6,308 bases of DNA, from positions 1 through 6,308 of the forward strand of contig CAMYJY010000124.1 in NCBI GenBank assembly GCA_947258835.1, written 5' to 3'. Positions 1-6,308 of this stretch are shown in pieces. The position numbers were made by a program, and so were the translations under genes. This stretch comes from an uncultured Pirellulales bacterium. GTDB taxonomy: Bacteria > Planctomycetota > Planctomycetia > Pirellulales > Lacipirellulaceae. Within the stretch, counting starts at the first letter, position 1. Every line of letters starts with the position of its first letter. The notes below the pieces were generated by a model. It saw nothing but the letters and a program-made list of their open reading frames with translations. It was not told the origin of the DNA and made no database searches.

Positions 1-1
1 G

Positions 2-2287
2 ATCAAAAACCTACTCCTCCGCGGCAGCGCCCGCCCTGAAGATGTGGTGGTGGTCTGTGAGTCGCTACCCCAGCGTGCCCCGCGCCTGCAAAATACCTGC
101 CACGACTTTGGGCTTCCCGTCTATCTCGAGTCTGTCCCAACCTGCCTCACCGCCCCCCTGGTGCGGCTGTTACTGGCGCTGCTGCGGCTGCACCTGGAAG
201 ACTGGCCCTTCCCGCAGCTCCTGCGTGTGGTGGGAAATTATAAGGTCCGTTTGTTTGATCAGGATGGGGACCAATCGACCCCGCGCATCGCCCTAGAAAA
301 CTGCTTGCGGCGGGCCCAGATACCGTCGGGACGCGTGGCTCTGCTGGCCCAGCTGCAGCGCTGGACGTCAACGGCTGCAGCCGCGGAGGGGCCTCGACTT
401 CCCGCGCATCTCCGGCAGGCGGCCCTGGCTGCTGATACGTTGACCCGGTTGGCAGAGCACTTGGCGGCCTTGCCGGCACGGGCCAATCTTGAGAGCTGGG
501 TACAAGCCATCGAGGACTTGCTGATCCGGCTAGGTGTCCTGGGGGATCCAGCGGCTGCAGATGGGAACACAGCCTGGTCCACTTGGCGGAGTTTATCTCA
601 CGGCTTGCAGTCGCTCCCGCGGTTGGAGCAGATTGCCCCGGGAACGAGCTCGCTGGATTTGGCGGGTGTACTGGCCACGATCGAATTTGCGGCCCAGCAT
701 CAGCCACTGGGGGGAGCTCCGGAGTGGACAGGTCGGATCCGCGTGTTGTCACCAGAATCCGCGCGCCACGTGTCTGCCCCGCATGTCTTTCTCCTGGGCC
801 TGGGGGAGCAGGCTTTGCAGCGTCCTGCCCGCCTAAACTCGGCCGCGGACGATCCGACCTCACAACTGGAGCAACAGAGTGAGTCGATGCTGCTGTTTTA
901 CGAACTGGTCATGCGGGCCACGACAAGCCTTACCTTGAGCTACACGGCCGTGGATGAGAAGGGCCAACCGCTGCTACCCAGCCCTCTCCTCACGGAACTG
1001 CAGGCTTGCTTGGCCCCCGCTCACGTTCCGCTCACGGCACCTTGCCAAGGCTTCCCGCCCACGGAGGCCCCCAGCAGCCTGAGCGATTTTCGTCAGCAGG
1101 CCGTCACCGCCGCCCTCGCGGGCGAGCGGCAGGGATTGACCGGGATGCTGACCAACAGCAAATATGCCTCGGTCGGCAATGCCATCCTGGACGGCCTCAT
1201 CTGTGTCGCCCAGCGAGCCCAGCGAGACGAATTTGGCCCCTACGAGGGAATCATGGTAGGGCCGGCGGCTCAGGCTGCCCTCCAGCGCCAGTTCGATCCC
1301 CAGCACTTATGGAGCCCGAGCCAGCTGGAGAGCTACGCCAGCTGCCCGTTTCGCTTCTTTTCTCAGCACCTGCTCCACCTAGAACCCCTGCCGGAACTCA
1401 CGGTGGCCAGCGATGCGGCCCGCCGTGGCAGTCTGTTGCATCAGGTGTTGGCCACCATGCACCGGCAGCTGCGGCAAGCGGCAGCCGGTGAAGAAACGGA
1501 GCAGGAGCTGCTGGATCGTTTCCTGGAAACCTTGCAAGAGGAGATCGATGCCCACCCCTTGGGTGGACTGGAACAGCAACTGCGCGAGATCGAGCGTCGA
1601 GAAATTGCCGCCTGGGCCCCGCGTTATATCGAGCAGGAAAGTGCCTACCGCGATCAGTGGCGCTGGCTCACCGAACCGCCCCAACCGGCCTTTTTTGAGG
1701 TCCGCTTTGGTCCCCAAGTCCAGTCGGCACCCGGCCATGACGACCAGAGCGCATCGACCGCCCAGCCCTTTGCCCTAAATTTGGGTGCGGAGAAAATACT
1801 CGTGGTGGGGCAGATCGACCGCTTAGATGTGGGACGGGTAGGAGGCGTCGCGGTGCTCAATGTCATCGATTACAAATCGGGCCGCCGCGAGCTCAAGCTG
1901 GATCCCCGGAAAGTGCAGTCGGGCCACCAATTGCAGCTGCCCCTCTACGCCCTGGCCGCCGAGCAGCACCTGTTGGCCACGCAGCAAGCACAGACCCTCA
2001 CTGCAGGTTACTGGAATATCCGTGGCCAGGGTTTCGAACGGCATGGCAAGCGAAGTGGATTTGCCCTCCGCGAGGTCGTGGACCAGACGCTGACTGTGAG
2101 CGATGCCTGGGAACGGCTGCAGCCGCTGGTCCTGCAGCGCCTGCAGCAAATCGTCACCAGCATCCGCCAGGGAAATTTTCCCGTGTACAACGAAGACCTG
2201 CAGTGCACCAACACCTGCCCCTACCGGACCCTGTGCCGCATTGGTCACATTAGAAGCTTGGAAAAGACTTGGGAGACGGCGCCCTGA
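2..2287 (+). CDS. addB: AddB-like subunit of the AddAB helicase-nuclease (5' end outside window)
   Basis: Probable AddB (RexB) subunit of the heterodimer that resects double-strand DNA ends for RecA-dependent repair; cytoplasmic, DNA-bound. The frame is open from base 2 with no stop, and the residues before the first ATG (base 44) already resemble AddB, so that ATG is internal. About 762 codons are present; family members are near 1,150 residues, so the N-terminus with any ATP-binding loop is missing. Bases 782-811 (HVFLLGLGEQ) and 896-965 (YELVMRATTSLTLSY, then DEKGQPLLPSPLL) match the degenerate helicase part of AddB. The C-terminal PD-(D/E)XK nuclease shows GSLLH (His at 1439), GQIDRLD (Asp at 1817), IDYKSG (Asp 1868, Lys 1874) and QLQLPLY (1928-1948). 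Cysteines at 1343, 2204, 2216 and 2234 surround it as in the AddB 4Fe-4S cluster. It lies just upstream of addA. Family assignment is firm; exact subfamily is inferred from motifs. Confidence 0.9.
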   Translation: MKNLLLRGSARPEDVVVVCESLPQRAPRLQNTCHDFGLPVYLESVPTCLTAPLVRLLLALLRLHLEDWPFPQLLRVVGNYKVRLFDQDGDQSTPRIALENCLRRAQIPSGRVALLAQLQRWTSTAAAAEGPRLPAHLRQAALAADTLTRLAEHLAALPARANLESWVQAIEDLLIRLGVLGDPAAADGNTAWSTWRSLSHGLQSLPRLEQIAPGTSSLDLAGVLATIEFAAQHQPLGGAPEWTGRIRVLSPESARHVSAPHVFLLGLGEQALQRPARLNSAADDPTSQLEQQSESMLLFYELVMRATTSLTLSYTAVDEKGQPLLPSPLLTELQACLAPAHVPLTAPCQGFPPTEAPSSLSDFRQQAVTAALAGERQGLTGMLTNSKYASVGNAILDGLICVAQRAQRDEFGPYEGIMVGPAAQAALQRQFDPQHLWSPSQLESYASCPFRFFSQHLLHLEPLPELTVASDAARRGSLLHQVLATMHRQLRQAAAGEETEQELLDRFLETLQEEIDAHPLGGLEQQLREIERREIAAWAPRYIEQESAYRDQWRWLTEPPQPAFFEVRFGPQVQSAPGHDDQSASTAQPFALNLGAEKILVVGQIDRLDVGRVGGVAVLNVIDYKSGRRELKLDPRKVQSGHQLQLPLYALAAEQHLLATQQAQTLTAGYWNIRGQGFERHGKRSGFALREVVDQTLTVSDAWERLQPLVLQRLQQIVTSIRQGNFPVYNEDLQCTNTCPYRTLCRIGHIRSLEKTWETAP

Positions 2288-2377
2288 GGCGGGACGCGTT
2301 ACTGCACGCCAGCCCAAAACCAAACATCTACCGACTGAAGCCGCTAGGATAAAAGTTTTGTTCGTAGCACAACTGTC
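2288..2377 (+). other. addB-addA intergenic spacer with imperfect dyad
   Basis: This 90-base gap is the only sizeable non-coding stretch. It is in the same reading frame as both flanking genes, but stops at 2336-2338 (TGA) and 2345-2347 (TAG) follow the addB stop, so no simple readthrough fusion is possible. The second half is AT-richer than the genes around it. It holds an imperfect inverted repeat (2343-2368, GCTA...AAAA g TTTT...TAGC) that includes TAGGAT (2345-2350), a 4-of-6 match to a bacterial -10 box, but no matching -35 box is visible. No GC-rich stem followed by a T run is present, so I do not call a terminator. A weak addA promoter or operator is possible but unproven. Confidence 0.3.
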
Positions 2378-5300
2378 ATGCAAAACACACTCACCGACGA
2401 GCAGCAGACCGCGCTGGCCACCCACGACAGGAGTGTGTCGCTGGCGGCCGGGGCAGGTTGCGGTAAGACCTTCGTGCTCATCGAGCGCTTTTTGGCATAT
2501 CTGGATCCTACGGTCGCAGCCCCCAAGGCCGAGTTGCATGAGCTGGTAGCCATTACCTTTACCGACGCGGCGGCCCGCGAAATGCGAGACCGGCTGCGTC
2601 GCCGTTGCCATCAGCGGTGTGCGACGGCCAAATCACCCGCGGAGCGGCAGGCCTGGCACAAACTCATGCGCACCATCGATGCGGCGCGGATTAGCACGAT
2701 CCACAGTCTGTGTGCGGAGCTGCTGCGAACGTACGCTGCCGAGGCCAGCGTCGACCCTAATTTTGAACTTCTGGATGGGCCTGCGGCCGAGCTGCTACGG
2801 CTGCAAACCGTCGACGACCGTCTCCGCGAGCTCTTGGTGGCCGGAGACGAACGCTTGCTGGAGTTGGCCACGCGGCTGGATCTTAAAAATTTGCGGGACA
2901 CGCTGGTCCGACTCGTGGGCCAAGCCAGCCCGGCCGTTTTCCGCCGCTGGTCCGCTGCTGCTCCCGCCGACTTGGTGGAAACCTGGCAGCAGTACCATCA
3001 ACAGACCATTGTCCCCGCCGCCACCCACCAGTTTTTTGCGCACCCATCGATCTCGACACTACGCCAGCTCTGTGCCACGGCCGAGGTGACCCGTGAGTCG
3101 CTGCGGGATCACCTGCAGGAAATCGGCCGCCTGCTGGACGACTGGCCGACGGGCCAGACCGCCACGCTGGCCCTCGCCAAACTCCGCAGCTTGGCCAAAG
3201 TGCAAGGTGTGTGCAGCAAAAAAGACTGGTTGGCGGAGGAAGACTTTGCCCAGTTCCGTGATGTCTGCAAAACCGTCCGTGCCTGGGTCGACCGGAGCAT
3301 CTTGCGGCGTGAGCTGTGTGCGGAGCAACTGCTCACAGCGGCCACGGTGGGATTGGATTTGCTGCAGCTGGTGGCGGATACCACCAGCCGCTATGAACAA
3401 GCCAAGCGGGAGCGCAACGCGTTGGAATTTGACGATCTGCTGAGAAAAACACACCAACTGCTGCACGACCCCCGCTACGGGTCCATCCGCACGGGACTGC
3501 AGTTGCAGTTGCTGATGGTGGACGAATTTCAGGATACCGACCCCCTGCAGGTGGAGATTGTCCAGGCCCTCTGTGGGGAGGATTGGCCCGCGCAGGGATT
3601 GTTTGTGGTCGGCGATTTCAAGCAATCCATCTACCGTTTCCGAGGGGCCCAGCCAACCGTTTCTAGCCAACTGCGAGCCGCCTTGCCCCCGGCCGGGCGG
3701 CTGGCGCTGACGACCAATTTCCGCAGTCAGCCAGCCCTGCTGGATTTTGTCAACGCGGTCTTTTGTGAAGCCTTTGAGGAAACATATCAGCCGCTGGTAG
3801 CGCACCGGCCTCAGCAGACGCCAACTCCGGCGGTGGAATTTCTCTGGGCCACGCCCACCGAGCCCGCGCACCCCGCCGCGGCACCGCCCCGACCTCAAAG
3901 TCCCAGCCAACAGTTGCGGAGAAGTGAAGCCACCGGCATCGCCCGCCGTGTGGCGCAGCTACTGGATGAGGAAGAGCGGCTAGTCGTAGATGCCGACTCG
4001 GGCCAGCTGCGGGCGCTGCAGCTCGGTGACATTGCCATCCTGCTGCGTTCGCTGAGCGACGTGGCAATTTACGAAGAGGCCCTGCGGGAATACGGCCTGG
4101 ATTACTATTTGGCCGGCGGCCATGCCTTTTATGCCCAACAAGAGATCTACGACATTTTGCATCTGTTGCGGGCGGTGGCCAGTCCGGCGGATGAATTGAG
4201 CCTGGCCGGCGCGCTGCGGAGTCCGCTGTTTGCCTGGCCGGACGAAACTCTGTGGTGGCTGGTCGAACAGCATGGCTCGCTGCAAGCGGGGCTGGAGGCC
4301 ATCGCGGAAGACCCACAATGTGCCGAGGAGCAGTCCCCTCGTGTGCGTCGGGCTGCCCAAACCCTGCAGTCCTTGCGGGATCTGAAGGACGGCGTGACCG
4401 TGGCGGAGTTGCTGCAGCAGGCCATCGCCCTCACGGGATACGACGCCGTGCTGCTGGCCGAGTTTTTGGGTGAGCGAAAATTGGCCAACTTGCACAAATT
4501 AGTCGAACAGGCCCGGGCCCTGGATCGCATCCGCCCCGGCGACTTGACCGGTTTTATCACCCAGCTCACTGAATTGGTGGCCCGGGCCCCCAAAGAACCG
4601 CTAGCCGCAGCGGAAGCTCACAGCGAGGTGATTCGCCTGATGACGATTCACCACGCCAAGGGTTTGGAATTTCCCTGCGTGGTTGTGCCGGACCTAAATC
4701 GCAAAGCCCCTCCGAACCCACGCCGGCCGGTCATGGATGAACAACTTGGCCCTCTGGTGCCCTTGGCTATCGACCAAGATGCCTGCGACGGTTGGCAGAT
4801 GCGTCAATTCATGGAGCAGCAAGAGGAATTGGCCGAACGCCTGCGTGTGCTGTACGTCGCCTGCACCCGAGCCGCCGACTATCTGATCCTCTCCTGCGGA
4901 TTTGCCGATTTGGAAAGAGATTTGGCCCAACCCCACAGTGATTGGTTAAAATTTCTGCAGACACGCATCGACTTGGCTAGCGGTCAGTGCCATGCCCCGC
5001 TTCCCACGGGTTATCCGGTTCCCGCAATCCGTGTGACAACGGACCCGCCTGCGACGCAACGCCGGCCAGGCAGAAAAACAAGCGGGGTGGATCTCGTCAA
5101 GCTGGTGGAAGAGGCGCGCGGCCTGGCCGCCAGCGGCTCAGCCACAACCCCGCGGTCGATCGAGCCCATCCCGAGGGATCGCGCTGCCCGCAAAAGATTC
5201 TCCTTCTCGCGCCTGTCAGGCCAGCTACGGCAGGAATCTCGGGTTGCCAGCACGTCTCGTGCGCAGCAGCCCAGCGGTCGCGCCGGGCTGGACCCCCAGG

Positions 5301-5857
5301 ACTTGGGAACGCTGGTGCACGCCGTGCTGGAACGGATCGACTTCCATCAAGTAGAGGACCTTCCCGAACTGTGCCATTATTTAGCACCGCAGTACGTTGC
5401 CGTAAATGAGACCACGGCTGCCACGGCAGCCGTCGCCCTCGTCCAAAACTTCCTCGCCAGCCCGTCGGCAGCCGCTCTGCGTGCGGCCCGTGTGGTCCGC
5501 CGCGAAGTCGAATTTTTGCTACCTTGGCAACTCCCCTCCTCTGCGGAGCGGGGCCACTACCTGCACGGTTTTCTGGATTGCCTCTACCAGGACACCGAGG
5601 GAAACTGGCATCTGCTAGATTATAAGTCCAACCAGGTTACGGCCGCCGACGTCCCGCAAGTAGCCCAGCAATATGCCCTGCAAATGTTTGTCTACACCTT
5701 GGCCTGCACCAGCGCCTTGGGCACCTCCCCCAGCACCAGCGCACTGTATTTTCTCCAGCCACAGCTTGAGTTTCATTTTCAGTGGGATGATACAGAGCGT
5801 GCCCACATGACCGCCCAATTCAACCAGGCGATTTTATCTCAGTTGGAACCAACCTAA
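2378..5857 (+). CDS. addA: AddA-like helicase-nuclease subunit
   Basis: Complete 1,159-residue protein, close to the usual AddA length (about 1,200). It would be the ATP-driven 3'-5' motor and one of the two nucleases of AddAB, unwinding and cutting broken DNA ends. SF1A helicase motifs appear in order: Q motif (TDEQQTAL, 6-13), Walker A GAGCGKT (25-31), Ia (ITFTDAAAREMRDRL, 59-73), ISTIHSLCAELLR (105-117), Walker B VDEFQDTD (381-388), III GDFKQSIYRFRGA (412-424), IV TTNFRSQ (445-451), V IRLMTIHHAKGLEF (752-765), VI LRVLYVACTRA (822-832). A Pro-rich insert lies at 492-509. A poorly conserved-looking linker (about 889-975, with FSFSRLS at 941-947) leads to the PD-(D/E)XK nuclease: GTLVH (His981), GFLD (Asp1067), LDYKSN (Asp1081, Lys1083) and YALQMFVY (1099-1106). 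ATG 2378 is the only start after in-frame stops at 2336 and 2345. It has no Shine-Dalgarno sequence. The nearest alternative, a UvrD/PcrA helicase, is excluded by the nuclease domain. Confidence 0.94.
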   Translation: MQNTLTDEQQTALATHDRSVSLAAGAGCGKTFVLIERFLAYLDPTVAAPKAELHELVAITFTDAAAREMRDRLRRRCHQRCATAKSPAERQAWHKLMRTIDAARISTIHSLCAELLRTYAAEASVDPNFELLDGPAAELLRLQTVDDRLRELLVAGDERLLELATRLDLKNLRDTLVRLVGQASPAVFRRWSAAAPADLVETWQQYHQQTIVPAATHQFFAHPSISTLRQLCATAEVTRESLRDHLQEIGRLLDDWPTGQTATLALAKLRSLAKVQGVCSKKDWLAEEDFAQFRDVCKTVRAWVDRSILRRELCAEQLLTAATVGLDLLQLVADTTSRYEQAKRERNALEFDDLLRKTHQLLHDPRYGSIRTGLQLQLLMVDEFQDTDPLQVEIVQALCGEDWPAQGLFVVGDFKQSIYRFRGAQPTVSSQLRAALPPAGRLALTTNFRSQPALLDFVNAVFCEAFEETYQPLVAHRPQQTPTPAVEFLWATPTEPAHPAAAPPRPQSPSQQLRRSEATGIARRVAQLLDEEERLVVDADSGQLRALQLGDIAILLRSLSDVAIYEEALREYGLDYYLAGGHAFYAQQEIYDILHLLRAVASPADELSLAGALRSPLFAWPDETLWWLVEQHGSLQAGLEAIAEDPQCAEEQSPRVRRAAQTLQSLRDLKDGVTVAELLQQAIALTGYDAVLLAEFLGERKLANLHKLVEQARALDRIRPGDLTGFITQLTELVARAPKEPLAAAEAHSEVIRLMTIHHAKGLEFPCVVVPDLNRKAPPNPRRPVMDEQLGPLVPLAIDQDACDGWQMRQFMEQQEELAERLRVLYVACTRAADYLILSCGFADLERDLAQPHSDWLKFLQTRIDLASGQCHAPLPTGYPVPAIRVTTDPPATQRRPGRKTSGVDLVKLVEEARGLAASGSATTPRSIEPIPRDRAARKRFSFSRLSGQLRQESRVASTSRAQQPSGRAGLDPQDLGTLVHAVLERIDFHQVEDLPELCHYLAPQYVAVNETTAATAAVALVQNFLASPSAAALRAARVVRREVEFLLPWQLPSSAERGHYLHGFLDCLYQDTEGNWHLLDYKSNQVTAADVPQVAQQYALQMFVYTLACTSALGTSPSTSALYFLQPQLEFHFQWDDTERAHMTAQFNQAILSQLEPT

Positions 5858-5868
5858 TCGAAAGTCGC

Positions 5869-6308
5869 ATGGCTCCTGCTCACACGCAACGCGAATTCGC
5901 CCTCCAAGTCGTCAAAAAACTTCGCGCTGCGGGGTATGAGGGCTTGTGGGCGGGGGGCTGTGTCCGCGACCAACTGCTGGGGCTGGAACCTCAGGATTAC
6001 GACGTAGCTACCGATGCGCGACCGGAGCAGGTGCGGGCGTTGTTCGGTCGCCGGCGGACCTTGGCCATCGGCGCCGCCTTTGGGGTGATTGCCGTCTTGG
6101 GCAGCCGTGGCCAGAAGCCCATTGAGGTGGCCACCTTTCGCAGTGATGGGGCGTATCGCGATGGTCGCCGCCCCGCAGAGGTTGAATTCACGACGGCTCC
6201 AGCCGACGCCCAGCGGCGGGATTTTACGATCAACGGCATGTTTTTCGATCCCGTCAACGATCAGGTCTTGGACTACGTGGGCGGAGCGGAAGACCTCCGC
6301 CGGCAGGT
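5869..6308 (+). CDS. cca: CCA tRNA nucleotidyltransferase / poly(A) polymerase family protein (3' end outside window)
   Basis: N-terminal 146 codons of a class II nucleotidyltransferase that adds nucleotides to RNA 3' ends without a template, most likely CCA or A on tRNA. Motif A is clear: AGGCVRDQLLG (28-38), followed by DYD (43-45), whose aspartates Asp43 and Asp45 are the expected metal ligands. Next come IGAAFGVIAVLG, IEVATFRSDGAYRDGRRP and the RRDFTING motif (116-123), typical of the family. The neck and tail domains are outside the window. Substrate choice (full CCA, A-only, CC-only or poly(A)) therefore cannot be read here, and the symbol is provisional; pcnB is the alternative. The ATG lies 11 bases after the addA stop, which suggests co-transcription or translational coupling. 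Only a weak GAAAG (5860-5864) precedes it. The protein would lack any long extension before motif A, as is usual in bacterial members. The family is firm; the exact activity is not. Confidence 0.9.
   Translation, partial: MAPAHTQREFALQVVKKLRAAGYEGLWAGGCVRDQLLGLEPQDYDVATDARPEQVRALFGRRRTLAIGAAFGVIAVLGSRGQKPIEVATFRSDGAYRDGRRPAEVEFTTAPADAQRRDFTINGMFFDPVNDQVLDYVGGAEDLRRQ

Noticed and set aside
44..46. ATG at 44 as the addB start
   Set aside because: The frame is open to base 2 and the 14 codons before it resemble conserved AddB sequence, so the gene begins upstream of the window.
147..863. Long minus-strand open frame (238 codons) opposite addB
   Set aside because: It runs opposite clear AddB homology, its product is low-complexity Pro/Ala/Arg-rich, and no motif is recognisable; such frames are common by chance in GC-rich genes.
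1823..2611. Minus-strand open frame (262 codons) spanning the addB-addA junction
   Set aside because: It overlaps the conserved AddB nuclease and AddA Walker A codons and has no recognisable domain; best explained as a codon-bias shadow.
3059..3910. Minus-strand open frame (283 codons) opposite addA
   Set aside because: It lies fully opposite helicase motifs II-IV of AddA; no family resemblance seen.
5414..5433. Perfect 9-bp inverted repeat with a 2-base loop in addA
   Set aside because: It lies inside coding sequence for a Thr/Ala-rich stretch, where GCC, ACG and GCA codons readily give such symmetry; no T run follows, and it is far from the gene end, so it is not a terminator.
2..5857. 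A defence system distinct from AddAB (helicase plus nuclease pair)
   Set aside because: Both genes fit the known AddB and AddA architectures, including the cysteine cluster and nuclease motifs, and the neighbouring gene is housekeeping; no toxin, sensor or mobile-element context is visible.

Overview
The window reads as ordinary GC-rich bacterial chromosome with three plus-strand genes packed head to tail: the 3' part of an addB-type nuclease gene (2-2287), a complete addA-type helicase-nuclease gene (2378-5857), and the 5' part of a CCA-adding enzyme / poly(A) polymerase family gene (5869 to the window end). I see no RNA genes, mobile elements, CRISPR arrays, origins or clear terminators. 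Coding sequence fills all but about 100 bases.

The first two genes would form an AddAB (RexAB-like) complex, which processes double-strand DNA ends for homologous recombination and degrades foreign linear DNA. AddA carries a complete set of SF1A (UvrD/RecB-like) helicase motifs and a C-terminal PD-(D/E)XK nuclease. AddB carries a degenerate helicase-like body, a second PD-(D/E)XK nuclease, and four cysteines placed as in the AddB iron-sulphur cluster. The order addB then addA is the same as in Firmicutes. The third gene acts on RNA 3' ends, probably adding CCA or A to tRNA. It starts 11 bases after the addA stop, so it is probably co-transcribed with addA although the functions are unrelated.

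The organism is not identifiable with certainty. High GC, AddAB proteins diverged from Firmicutes, a GAGCGKT Walker A loop, an FGV-type CCA-enzyme N-terminus, and the lack of Shine-Dalgarno sequences before both visible starts fit Planctomycetes (a Pirellula-like lineage). This is an inference from recall, not a search result.

I found no convincing new biological system. The points most worth a second look are a one-residue expansion in the AddB cysteine cluster, an inverted repeat inside addA whose two arms are each the E. coli Chi octamer, and a small dyad just before addA that could be an operator.
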